Notes: generated by a model from the letters alone, not told the origin. Positions 1 to 6,162 are shown, counted from the first letter of the stretch. The stretch: 9,107 bases of DNA from an uncultured Pirellulaceae bacterium (GCA_947259675.1 CAMYNE010000221.1:1-9107), one strand, 5' to 3'. Numbers and translations are program-made.

Positions 1-709
1 TGCTGATCAGCGACTGTTTGGACTCCATAACCTGATTGACAATCGTGCGGCTGATACGAATTTGTTCTTCGTCTCGTGGCCGTCGAGTTTTCATTCCGAC
101 CGGCTGAATCGAACCGTCGGACGTTTTCAGGATAATAAAACCTCGGTCCGCAGCCGTAAATAATTCGAACAAACATTCCAGGATATTGTCCAGGATGTCA
201 TCCCGTTCGACGGATTCGCTAAGCGCGTGAATGATTTGGATCAGCGCTTGTAACTTGTCATCGGCGTTCGCTTTGCCGCCAGGAGTGTGGTAATGCGAAG
301 GAACGTCCAGTCGTGACATGACGGTCGAATTCCCGCCATCGTCATCGAAGATCACAGAACTTGTAATTTTCGACGGGGCGTCGATCGTATTGCGCGGTGA
401 GGCCTGTTGAGGAATCTGGTCGCCGGTGTAGAACGTGAACCGTACATCGCAGATTCGAATCTCGCTGCCATCGTACAGTTTGGTGGGTTGATGAACGGCG
501 CTATTGTTCAGAAACGTCCCATTGCGGCTGTTCAGGTCCTGGACATAGAAGTTGCCATTCTCCTGGGCGATCTGGGCGTGGTGTCGACTCACCGAACCGT
601 CATCGATTTGGACATCGCATTCGGGATGTCGACCGATAATAATCGGCTTTGATTCGAGTTCGATTTTTGGTTTAACGACCGAATCATCGGACGATGTTAG
701 TAGAGCCAT
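1..709 (-). CDS. FHA-GAF signalling protein, 5' part only
   Basis: The gene runs off the left edge; 236 codons are visible and no stop is reached. Residues about 22-95 form a forkhead-associated (FHA) domain, a phosphothreonine-peptide binding module. The hallmark motifs are present: GRHPECDVQI (26-35), SVSRHHAQI (39-47) and DLNSRNGTFLN (58-68). A low-complexity linker (about 100-150) leads into a GAF-like domain from about 152, with a helix ending ILECLFELF, then ADRGFIILK (187-195). FHA-GAF proteins usually end in an output domain such as a PP2C/SpoIIE phosphatase, a cyclase or a sigma-54 activator. That part lies outside the window, so the output is unknown. The protein is probably cytoplasmic, as no signal peptide or membrane segment is seen. 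The ATG at 709 was chosen because it precedes the FHA domain by a normal distance. It has no clear Shine-Dalgarno site; an in-frame TTG at 724 is an alternative. A sigma-70-like promoter lies about 115 bases upstream. Confidence 0.88.
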   Translation of the reverse strand, partial: MALLTSSDDSVVKPKIELESKPIIIGRHPECDVQIDDGSVSRHHAQIAQENGNFYVQDLNSRNGTFLNNSAVHQPTKLYDGSEIRICDVRFTFYTGDQIPQQASPRNTIDAPSKITSSVIFDDDGGNSTVMSRLDVPSHYHTPGGKANADDKLQALIQIIHALSESVERDDILDNILECLFELFTAADRGFIILKTSDGSIQPVGMKTRRPRDEEQIRISRTIVNQVMESKQSLIS

Positions 710-777
710 GACGCGGATAGCCAATTTCGTAAGGTCTATTGTCCGGTCGTTTCTCGAAGTTCCGCCGGAGGCCTCAA

Positions 778-809
778 GTGCCAGTTTCGCAGCCGTCGTT
801 CACTGGCAC
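778..809 (-). repeat. Inverted repeat in the FHA-GAF leader
   Basis: GTGCCAGT (778-785) and ACTGGCAC (802-809) are perfect 8-base inverted arms with a 16-base loop. The element lies between the candidate promoter and the start codon at 709, so it would form a hairpin near the 5' end of the mRNA. There is no T-run, so it is not an intrinsic terminator. Confidence 0.4.
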
Positions 810-824
810 GAGCTTGTAGACTAG

Positions 825-854
825 ATTTTAGTTTTGACGTCCAAGTTTGGTCAA
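825..854 (-). promoter_or_regulatory. Candidate sigma-70-type promoter for the FHA-GAF gene
   Basis: On the minus strand TTGACC (854-849) and TAAAAT (830-825) are separated by 18 bases, a good match to -35 and -10 boxes. Transcription would start near 818, giving a leader of about 110 bases before the ATG at 709. The placement is reasonable but rests on motif matching alone. Confidence 0.4.
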
Positions 855-943
855 CGTACGACAATCGAAACCAGCTTATATTCGCATTAATTTCATCCGG
901 CGAACGTTTTCTGGCGGTCTTTTAACGAAGCCAGGCAACCTGC

Positions 944-986
944 AAAAAAAATGTCGCCGACGAGTTGAACGAAACTCGTCGACGAT
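944..986 (-). terminator. Intrinsic terminator after the flgM-like gene
   Basis: Arms 953-966 and 973-986 pair over 14 positions with one mismatch (core CGACGAGTT / AACTCGTCG) around a 6-base loop. On the minus strand the stem is followed by eight T residues (951-944). This is a textbook rho-independent terminator for minus-strand transcription. It lies 157 bases beyond the flgM stop and ends that transcript before the FHA-GAF promoter. Confidence 0.8.
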
Positions 987-1142
987 TTTGTCATGAACCA
1001 GGTTTCTCAAGCAAGAGATAGCTCAGGTATTCTCGATCCAAAATTATTGGTTAGTGCGTGTCGCACGGACGTAGAGCGGTCGTGGCGCTCTGATTGCCGG
1101 GCGAAACCGACGAAATGACGCCAAACTTAAACCAAACGCGCT

Positions 1143-1415
1143 CTAGCCGATTTCGTCAAGCAAACGTGCCATTGCTGCTTCGAGTTTTTCGGGCGTTTCG
1201 TAGGAGCCGCTGGCAATCTGGGCTCGAATGTCGTTGACTCGATCCATGCGGAGGTTGTTTGTCGAACTCGCCTTGCTGATCAGCTGAGCCTCAGCTGAAA
1301 AATCGAGTTGATCGACTGGAGCAGCCACCGTCCCAGAGGTTGCTTTGGTGCTGTTTTGAGTCTGCAGTTTGACTGCGTTTGCATTGTGAACGCTTGAAGT
1401 TCTTCGAATTTGCAT
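1143..1415 (-). CDS. flgM: FlgM-like anti-sigma-28 factor
   Basis: This 90-residue protein fits the FlgM family, small proteins that bind and inhibit the flagellar sigma factor FliA until the hook-basal body is complete and are then exported. The N-terminal third is rich in S, T, N and Q and probably disordered. The C-terminal part carries the conserved sigma-binding pattern: DQLDFSAEAQLISKAS (35-50), then RMDRVNDIRAQIASGSYETP (56-75) and a final helix (76-89). Length matches the family. The start is supported by GGGGAG (1430-1425), nine bases upstream of the ATG. The likely partner is the FliA homologue encoded at 2749-3537 on the same strand. The two are separated by a plus-strand ORF and by fliA's own terminator, so they are probably separate transcripts. 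An extended -10-like TGCTAAAAT lies about 70 bases upstream, without a clear -35. Confidence 0.85.
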   Translation of the reverse strand: MQIRRTSSVHNANAVKLQTQNSTKATSGTVAAPVDQLDFSAEAQLISKASSTNNLRMDRVNDIRAQIASGSYETPEKLEAAMARLLDEIG

Positions 1416-1424
1416 TTTTCTAAT

Positions 1425-1438
1425 CTCCCCGTTACGGG
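1425..1438 (-). promoter_or_regulatory. Shine-Dalgarno site of flgM inside a small palindrome
   Basis: GGGGAG (1430-1425) lies nine bases from the flgM ATG. It overlaps CCCGT/ACGGG (1428-1438), which are inverted around a single base. The palindrome could be a protein-binding site; as RNA the one-base loop could not form, so occlusion of the Shine-Dalgarno site would need a dimer or a protein. Confidence 0.4.
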
Positions 1439-2164
1439 CTATGGATTGAGTTAGGCGTTCGTCGCCGTATCAACCAGTTATATTTTAGCACAATTACAAT
1501 TATTCCGCTGAGCAATCCATCGCAAAGGCGCAACAAGTTATTCCCGTTCTTTGGGCCATAAACATTGAGGGCGTAACATGGTTGGTATTGTCTCGCAAAA
1601 TCTCCCAAGGGCTGCACTCCTTGTCGAGAAACGTGCCGTCCGTAACAGAGGTGACTCGCAAGCTTTTGGTAAGCATGTTTGGTATCGACAATGGTTGCCA
1701 GCAGAATTGATTGTTGTTGTCCATTTCGTTTTGTTTGGTTGGCGTTCTACTCGAATGCCTGTGACGTTTTTATTGCCTGGTGAATCGGGACTTATTGTTC
1801 AAAGTGTGTCTGAACGTTTTTGCCACCTGATTCTCAACAAAAACTTGACTACGCCACGAAGTCTTTCGTTAACCACTTATACCGTCAACCAAGCCGACTA
1901 TTCTGGCCGAAATTTCAGGTTGTGGTTTGACGAGACCCCTTTTACGTGCCGCGTTATTGTTGGGTTCAAATAATCCGACCAAAAAGTGGAACAAATTATT
2001 CGGCGCAATCAAGAATCTGAGTCAGCGCGAGTATAGGGAAAATACCTGGTAGTCGACAATGTCATCCGTTTACGGAAAAAATAACTGCTAGCGAACAAAT
2101 TTGACTTGGAATACGTCTATGAAGTCGTCACGATAATGCGGCCGCAATGAGGCGGTCTCTTTTC

Positions 2165-2200
2165 GCAGGGAATGCGTTCAACCTATTTCAAAATCCCTGC
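2165..2200 (+). repeat. Inverted repeat abutting the start of the small ORF
   Basis: GCAGGGA (2165-2171) and TCCCTGC (2194-2200) are perfect 7-base inverted arms with a 22-base loop. The right arm ends five bases before the ATG at 2206, exactly where a ribosome-binding site would be. It could be an operator or a translational hairpin. Confidence 0.4.
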
Positions 2201-2205
2201 AAGTC

Positions 2206-2427
2206 ATGAACATACCCAAAATCGAATCGCCCAAGTTAGATCTTTCACCTAAACCTGGCCTGCCTCCGCTAATGGTTGATATGGAACGGTTTTTTGAGTT
2301 TAGCTTCTGGATGGCTGAAGAGCTTCTGGATCTTGTCGCTGAACATCGTCCTCATTTTCACGTTGAAAATAAACAGATAATTGCTGGCGATATCAGATTG
2401 CAAAAATCAGATCGGTTTGGCAGCTAA
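2206..2427 (+). CDS. Small hypothetical protein, 73 residues
   Basis: I do not recognise a named family. The translation looks protein-like: a proline- and lysine-rich N-terminus (1-22) is followed by an aromatic, acidic amphipathic stretch with MERFFEFSFWMAEELLDLVA (26-45). The remainder (46-73) is polar. No signal peptide or metal-binding motif is seen, and the helix is too acidic to be a membrane anchor. No Shine-Dalgarno site precedes the ATG; instead a 7-base inverted repeat ends five bases before it. It lies alone on the plus strand between flgM and fliA, both on the other strand. It may be a lineage-restricted regulator or adaptor, but this is a guess. The overlapping minus-strand frame (2424-2858) mostly shadows this stretch and the end of fliA. 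Confidence 0.55.
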   Translation: MNIPKIESPKLDLSPKPGLPPLMVDMERFFEFSFWMAEELLDLVAEHRPHFHVENKQIIAGDIRLQKSDRFGS

Positions 2428-2488
2428 GCAATTTTGCTTGTTGAGAAATGGATAAGGCGTTGGGCATTGCCGAGTCTACCGCACTGCA

Positions 2489-2521
2489 TTGCCGGAACGG
2501 CGCAGGGCTTGTTCCGGCCTA
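2489..2521. repeat. REP-like dispersed repeat, copy 1
   Basis: GCCGGAAC (2491-2498) and GTTCCGGC (2511-2518) form a perfect 8-base hairpin with a 12-base loop. On the minus strand the right edge reads GTAGGCCGGAACAA, identical apart from orientation to 9020-9033. The left edge TTGCCGGAACGGCGCA matches 9049-9064 at 15 of 16 positions. Two copies flanking unrelated genes suggest a dispersed intergenic repeat. Confidence 0.6.
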
Positions 2522-2696
2522 CTGACTCTCGTATTTTCACGAGCGAGCGTCTTCGCAGCGGCGAACTAATGCTCCGCCAGGATGACTTGATACACCAAAA
2601 CTCCACTCCGAAACAAACCCCAAATTCATTCTTTGCGTCTCGCGCGGCAAATCGGCATCCGGGGCTCAAAATGAGTTGTGCTACGTTCGAATGAAC

Positions 2697-2723
2697 AAAA
2701 AAAGCCCGCTCGATGGAGCGGGC
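2697..2723 (-). terminator. Intrinsic terminator of fliA
   Basis: GCCCGCTC (2704-2711) and GAGCGGGC (2716-2723) form a perfect 8-base stem with a 4-base loop. On the minus strand it is followed by seven T residues (2703-2697). It begins 25 bases after the fliA stop. The other side lacks a T-run, so it acts on the minus strand only. Confidence 0.88.
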
Positions 2724-2748
2724 ATTATGATAACGAGTGATCGTTGGG

Positions 2749-3537
2749 TTAAGATCCGGCGAACTCAGTTCGACGGCGGCCAAGTTGTGATTGAAGTCGC
2801 TGCACGATGCTACTGTGCATTTGACTGACGCGGCTTTCGCTAAGATCAAGCGTCGCACCGATCTCTTTCATCGTCAGTTCTTCGTAATAATATAGAATTA
2901 TGATCAAGCGTTCATTTCGATTAAGACCCTTGGTGACAAGCCGCATCAAATCGTTCTTTTGGATTCGGCGAGTTGGATCTTCGCCTTTTTTGTCTTGCAA
3001 AACGTCGATTTCACGTACGTCTTTGTAACTATCCGTTTCGTACCACTTCTTGTTAAGGCTGATGAGACCAACGGCGTTGGCATCGCTCATCATTTTCTCA
3101 ACTTCCTTAACGGTCAATTCCATTCTTTCGGCCATTTCCTGGACAGTGGGTTGTCGTCCCAGTTTGGCTTCCAGCTTTTTACGAGCATCGTTGAGTTTAC
3201 TCGCTTTGGACCGCACGAGCCGTGGAACCCAATCCATAGTTCTCAATTCGTCAAGCATCGCGCCGCGAATACGGGGGACGCAATATGTTTCGAACTTGAC
3301 GCCACGATCCATGTCATAAGCGTCGATGGCATCCATGAGTCCGAAAACACCTGCCGAAATCAGGTCATCCAACTCGACTCCGTCGGGCAATCTTTGCCAG
3401 ATTCTCTCGCCATTATATTTGACGAGCGGAAAATAGCGTTCCATTAATTTGTTGCGTAGTTCCTTGTTAGTGCAATCTGGCTTGTACTGCTTCCAGATTT
3501 CCAAAATCTCATCGGCAGATGCAACGTTTGTCGCCAT
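2749..3537 (-). CDS. fliA: RNA polymerase sigma factor FliA/WhiG (sigma-28)
   Basis: The 262-residue protein has the layout of flagellar sigma factors, which direct RNA polymerase to late flagellar, motility and chemotaxis promoters. Region 2 covers about 31-103, with the core-binding stretch LDDLISAGVFGLMDAIDAYD (56-75), then KFETYCVPRIRGAMLDELR (81-99) and the DWVPR motif typical of FliA/WhiG (102-106). Region 3 follows (about 110-165). Region 4 (about 196-252) has NERLIIILYYYEELTMKEIG (208-227) and the DNA-contacting helix SESRVSQMHSSIVQRL (233-248). Region 1.1 is absent, as usual for the group. The length is normal and no motif is missing. The ATG has GGAGG (3547-3543) five bases upstream. 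The gene is monocistronic by appearance: its own terminator follows and 518 gene-free bases precede it. The FlgM-like protein at 1143-1415 is its probable inhibitor. Confidence 0.95.
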   Translation of the reverse strand: MATNVASADEILEIWKQYKPDCTNKELRNKLMERYFPLVKYNGERIWQRLPDGVELDDLISAGVFGLMDAIDAYDMDRGVKFETYCVPRIRGAMLDELRTMDWVPRLVRSKASKLNDARKKLEAKLGRQPTVQEMAERMELTVKEVEKMMSDANAVGLISLNKKWYETDSYKDVREIDVLQDKKGEDPTRRIQKNDLMRLVTKGLNRNERLIIILYYYEELTMKEIGATLDLSESRVSQMHSSIVQRLQSQLGRRRTEFAGS

Positions 3538-3592
3538 GCAATCCTCCGTGACTAGTTCTTAAGCGCCAGTGGCGGCGTGTTTTATTGTCAAA

Positions 3593-3605
3593 TGGTCAAT
3601 GACCA
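3593..3605 (-). promoter_or_regulatory. Palindrome TGGTCA-A-TGACCA upstream of fliA
   Basis: The 6-base half-sites 3593-3598 and 3600-3605 are inverted around one central base, the form of a dimeric regulator's site. It lies 56-68 bases before the fliA ATG. No regulator is identified. Confidence 0.35.
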
Positions 3606-3630
3606 AATGTTGAGTTCGATTGAACGGCTA

Positions 3631-3661
3631 CCAGATTGATGTTGTCCGTAACATCAATTGG
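3631..3661 (-). repeat. Strong bulged inverted repeat upstream of fliA
   Basis: ATTGATGTT (3635-3643) and AACATCAAT (3650-3658) are perfect 9-base arms around a 6-base loop. They are extended by CCA (3631-3633) and TGG (3659-3661) across a single bulged G at 3634. No T-run follows in either direction. The dyad lies 94-124 bases before the fliA start codon and could be an operator or an mRNA leader structure. Confidence 0.55.
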
Positions 3662-3679
3662 TAAAACCATGGTGCGGTG

Positions 3680-3707
3680 AATATCAGAATTCATGATGCC
3701 AAGTCAA
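3680..3707 (-). promoter_or_regulatory. Candidate sigma-70-type promoter for fliA
   Basis: On the minus strand TTGACT (3707-3702) and GATATT (3685-3680) are spaced by 16 bases. Transcription would begin about 135 bases before the fliA ATG, placing two inverted repeats (3631-3661 and 3593-3605) in the leader. The -10 box matches at 4 of 6 positions, so this is only a candidate. Confidence 0.3.
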
Positions 3708-3995
3708 TGAACAAATTACATGGTCGTGTAATTTTCAGTAATGTTTTTTCGAAGGCAAATGAATTCCGGATAGCGCACACGCGAGCGCACCTGGATAACC
3801 AGGCTGTCAAGATATCGTCGGCAAAAAGAAACATTGGACTTTCAGCAATCTGGAAAAAATTCCGTTTTACAGAGACTTTCCCCCAAACGAAAGCAAACGC
3901 GAGCTAGCGAGAACAATATTTTGATTTTGAGCCAGCGGACCAATAGGGTTCGAAGGGAAATCGAAAAGCGGTCCAGTCATCCTGAAGGAGCCTAA

Positions 3996-4013
3996 ACGAG
4001 AAAGATCTCTCGT
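3996..4013 (-). terminator. Weak stem-loop after flhA
   Basis: ACGAGA (3996-4001) and TCTCGT (4008-4013) form a 6-base stem with a 6-base loop, 43 bases beyond the flhA stop. On the minus strand only three T residues follow, so it is a poor terminator candidate. On the plus strand it is followed by ATTTT. Confidence 0.3.
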
Positions 4014-4055
4014 ATTTTCGCGTGAGATTCTTCGGTCGCCCAGGCTTTGACCAGA

Positions 4056-5162
4056 TCATGCGGCCGACGAAGCCGCCGCGTTCAATTGTTCTGTGTTGAT
4101 CTCGCCGACAACCTGGACCGGCACTTCCAACGCCTCTTGACTACCCAATACGACGATGTCGACAGGGGAATCAATCGACAGTTTTGCGATCACAGGCCGA
4201 ATGGCTTGATCCACCAAAGCGATTGGTCGATTTCCGCTGGCCATCATCTTGCGGGCGGCGTCTTGAATCGCGTTTGCAATGCCTTCAACAACAGGCACCG
4301 GCAAATTGAGCTTGATGTCATCCTGCTCCCGCTCCCACGCGCAGGCGATACGATGTTCCAGTTCTTCAGAGAAAGTAAACACATGAATTGGCTGATGTCT
4401 GCCAGGAGATAGTTGGTGTGTGATGTGTTTTCCAAGTCTTTGGCGGACTTTTTCCGCCAATGTCCAACGGTTCTTGTCCTTGCGAGCGTGATCGCCGAGC
4501 GTCTCCAGGATCAATCCCAAAGGACGGATCGAAACACCTTCCGCGACAAGTGATTTCAAAATCTGTTGAACCTCAGCCAGAGACAACTGGTCCGGTATCA
4601 GCTCGTTTACAACCGATGGCGAGGACTTTTGAGTTTCATCAATCAACTGTTTGGCCGCGTCACGAGTTAACAGTTGAGGCGCATATTGGATCGAAAGCTC
4701 CCTTAACTGACCGGCCAATACGTCGGTGGCGGTCATAATGACGTAGCCAGATTCACTGGCTGCCTGTTCCGCTTCCGGAGCGATCCAGTAAGCGGGTTCG
4801 GCGTGGAGGTTTTCGCTGAAAATCCCCCTGATTGAGTCGGGATTGACCGGCGCGCTGGCAAGTCCCGTATCGACGGCCAGCAAACAGTTGGGTTCGATCA
4901 CACCCTCGTCCGCCGGATTTCCCTGAACGAGAATTCGGTACTCCAATTCACCCAATTGAAGATTGTCCCGCACACGAATCTTGGGAAGGATGATTCCCAA
5001 CTCGGCGGCCAACTGTTTTCTGACTTGTGCAATGGCAGCCAACAGATTTCCGCCGGATGCCGGATTGGCGAGCGGAATCAAGTGGACGCCCAGTTCCATC
5101 TCCAGGATGTCGTTGCTCAGCAGTTTGTCGATGGTGACTTCTGCCGGTTTCGCAGCAGTCAA
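4056..5162 (-). CDS. flhA: FlhA C-terminal cytoplasmic domain (separated fragment)
   Basis: This 368-codon frame encodes the whole FlhA cytoplasmic domain, which forms the nonameric ring that docks export chaperones and substrates. It resembles the family throughout: NDILEMELGVHLIPL (17-31), LPKIRVRDNLQLGELEYRIL (59-78), AYWIAPE (124-130), the helix bundle with VVNELIPDQLSLAEVQQILK (184-203), SIRPLGLILETLGDHA (211-226) and the final subdomain with ALVDQAIRPVIAKL (315-328). No internal stop or gap is seen. The TTG taken as start is only the first in-frame possibility: it has no Shine-Dalgarno site, and the next in-frame ATG lies inside the conserved domain at residue 22. Independent translation is therefore unlikely and this is best read as the rear half of a broken flhA. 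Confidence 0.85.
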   Translation of the reverse strand: MTAAKPAEVTIDKLLSNDILEMELGVHLIPLANPASGGNLLAAIAQVRKQLAAELGIILPKIRVRDNLQLGELEYRILVQGNPADEGVIEPNCLLAVDTGLASAPVNPDSIRGIFSENLHAEPAYWIAPEAEQAASESGYVIMTATDVLAGQLRELSIQYAPQLLTRDAAKQLIDETQKSSPSVVNELIPDQLSLAEVQQILKSLVAEGVSIRPLGLILETLGDHARKDKNRWTLAEKVRQRLGKHITHQLSPGRHQPIHVFTFSEELEHRIACAWEREQDDIKLNLPVPVVEGIANAIQDAARKMMASGNRPIALVDQAIRPVIAKLSIDSPVDIVVLGSQEALEVPVQVVGEINTEQLNAAASSAA

Positions 5163-6051
5163 CTGTGCGGTGTAACGCGCCCAAAAATAGCGCTGTAAGT
5201 ACCATCACAACCGGATTCGCAAAAACCTGTTTCACCGTGTCGGCAGGCAAATCTGATTTTCTTGTGCTGCGTGTCACTAATAAGCCGGCGGCAATCGAGA
5301 TCAGAAGTGCTGGTAACTGACTGGCCAGTCCGTCGCCAATCGTCAATCTCGTGAAAACTTCAGCCGCTTGTGAAAGTGACATTTGGCTAGTCAGACCGAC
5401 CACAAGTCCGCCCGCGATGTTGATCAGCGTAATCAAGACACCGGCAATTGCATCACCCCGCACAAACTTGCTCGCTCCATCCATCGACCCGTAAAAATCC
5501 GCATGAGCCGCGACTTCCTGACGGCGGCGTTGAGCCGTTTCATTGTCGATGACGCCCGAATTCAAGTCCGCGTCAATCGACATTTGCTTGCCCGGCATTC
5601 CATCGAGTGCGAAACGAGCGGCAACTTCGCTGATTCTGGTTGCACCTTTCGTGACAACGACAAATTGAATCACGACGATAATCGAAAAAATCACGAGCCC
5701 GACCGCAATGTTGTTACCTCCAACGAATTCGCCGAAACTATGAATCACACCGCCGGCAGCCATCTCACCATCGATTGCACCTTTGGTCAAAATCAAACGA
5801 GTCGTTCCGATATTGAGCGCTAATCGCGCCAGAGTCGTTCCCAACAGCAGCGACGGAAAAACGCTCAGTTCCAACGGTGTCTTAATAAAGACCGTTGAGA
5901 GCAACAGAATCATGGCGACGGTGATATTTGCAGCTAGCAAAAAGTCCATCACGGTCGGATGAAGCGGCACAAAGATGACGAACAGAGACGCAATGATCGC
6001 CAACGGGAGCAGTAGCTCGGTCCATCTTTTGTAGTTTTGCACGAATTTCAA
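4948..6051 (-). CDS. flhA: FlhA N-terminal membrane part (frameshifted)
   Basis: Residues 1-293 are a normal FlhA membrane domain. Hydrophobic segments lie at about 12-30, 33-56, 64-82, 113-135, 199-221, 240-259 and 279-293. The FHIPEP signature is intact, including RFALDGMPGKQMSIDADLNS (146-165), the loop tied to proton-driven export. RRRQEVAAHADFYGSMDGAS (175-194) and KFVRGDAIAG (195-204) are also typical. From residue 294 (codon 5172) the translation turns into 74 residues of unrelated sequence, because it is then reading the C-terminal half in the wrong frame. The start is uncertain: TTG at 6051 and GTG at 6042 are both possible, neither has a Shine-Dalgarno site, and an in-frame stop lies just upstream. 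The 216 bases upstream are shared with the divergent MscS gene. Confidence 0.85.
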   Translation of the reverse strand: MKFVQNYKRWTELLLPLAIIASLFVIFVPLHPTVMDFLLAANITVAMILLLSTVFIKTPLELSVFPSLLLGTTLARLALNIGTTRLILTKGAIDGEMAAGGVIHSFGEFVGGNNIAVGLVIFSIIVVIQFVVVTKGATRISEVAARFALDGMPGKQMSIDADLNSGVIDNETAQRRRQEVAAHADFYGSMDGASKFVRGDAIAGVLITLINIAGGLVVGLTSQMSLSQAAEVFTRLTIGDGLASQLPALLISIAAGLLVTRSTRKSDLPADTVKQVFANPVVMVLTALFLGALHRTVDCCETGRSHHRQTAEQRHPGDGTGRPLDSARQSGIRRKSVGCHCTSQKTVGRRVGNHPSQDSCAGQSSIG

Positions 6052-6162
6052 CCGGTTTGAGTTTGGTCAGCAACTATCGATCTTTAGCCAAAACCTGTTT
6101 TGCCGCGCAGAAAGTTAGAAAAAGTATCAAGCTGAGTCTAGTGCGGTTGGATTGAGGCCGAT

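Larger units (their letters stand above)
710..1142. other. Intergenic region between flgM-like gene and FHA-GAF gene
   Basis: No gene is supported in these 433 bases. They hold, from right to left, two small adjacent hairpins (AGAGCG/CGCTCT at 1073-1091 and GTGCG/CGCAC at 1054-1066), the flgM terminator (944-986), a candidate promoter (825-854) and a leader hairpin (778-809). A plus-strand open frame covering about 552-824 overlaps the FHA coding sequence and looks like its shadow. Confidence 0.6.
1416..2205. other. Long region without a recognisable gene
   Basis: Nearly 800 bases separate flgM from the small plus-strand ORF at 2206. A 131-codon plus-strand frame (1578-1973) and two overlapping minus-strand frames (1500-1724 and 1432-1617) exist. 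None has a Shine-Dalgarno site, a recognisable domain or convincing composition, and all cover the same DNA. A 10-base palindrome TGCGGCCGCA lies at 2137-2146 and a hairpin at 2165-2200. The region may be decayed coding DNA or plain intergenic sequence. Confidence 0.5.
2428..2748. other. Intergenic region with REP-like hairpin and fliA terminator
   Basis: No gene is supported between the small ORF and the end of fliA. The stretch contains a REP-like element (2489-2521), a 5-base hairpin CTCGT/ACGAG (2528-2543) and the fliA terminator (2697-2723). A weak AAGCA/TGCTT hairpin spans the stop codon of the small ORF (2426-2439). Confidence 0.6.
3538..4055. other. Gene-free gap between flhA and fliA
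   Basis: In many flagellated bacteria flhF and flhG lie between flhA and fliA. Here 518 bases hold no recognisable GTPase or MinD-like motif in any frame. The gap contains the fliA Shine-Dalgarno site, two dyads (3593-3605 and 3631-3661), a candidate promoter (3680-3707), a short CCTGG/CCAGG hairpin (about 3789-3802) and a weak stem-loop after flhA (3996-4013). A 76-codon plus-strand frame (3677-3907) has no supporting signals. Confidence 0.6.
4056..6051 (-). pseudogene. flhA: flhA locus, split by internal deletion and frameshift
   Basis: The two open frames at 4948-6051 and 4056-5162 are the N- and C-terminal parts of one FlhA, the membrane export-gate protein of the flagellar type III secretion system. 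Sense in the first frame stops at residue 293, codon 5175-5173. The C-terminal frame takes over within about ten bases and needs a +1 shift. Compared with Salmonella FlhA, about 30-40 residues are missing at the junction: the end of TM7's loop, TM8 and the acidic linker. A deletion whose length is not a multiple of three explains both changes. The remaining parts show no other damage, so the event may be recent or an assembly error. Confidence 0.75.

Noticed and set aside
1431..1500. Sigma-28 promoter before flgM
   Set aside because: TAAA is followed after 15 bases by ACGGCGAC, not a GCCGATAA-like box; I could not support it.
1578..1973. 131-codon plus-strand frame upstream of the small ORF
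   Set aside because: No Shine-Dalgarno site, no recognisable domain, irregular composition, and overlapping open frames on the other strand; not enough to call a gene.
2959..3447. 162-codon plus-strand frame opposite fliA
   Set aside because: It lies wholly inside the well-supported sigma factor gene on the other strand and is its shadow.
2526..4019. 13-base match CTCTCGTATTTTC at 2526-2538 and 4007-4019
   Set aside because: One shared 13-mer in 9 kb is near what chance predicts, and the flanking sequence does not stay similar.
3904..4059. 51-codon minus-strand frame whose ATG overlaps the flhA stop as ATGA
   Set aside because: The overlap looks like translational coupling, but the peptide is rich in R, S, F and W, matches nothing I know and runs through the post-flhA stem-loop; probably chance.
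4948..5172. The last 74 residues of the N-terminal flhA frame as a real alternative C-terminus
   Set aside because: They are encoded by DNA whose other frame is a perfectly conserved FlhA domain; the 74 residues are the out-of-frame reading of it.
5150..5190. Programmed +1 ribosomal frameshift in flhA
   Set aside because: No known +1 shift site or nearby stop codon is present, and a shift would still leave TM8 and the linker missing.
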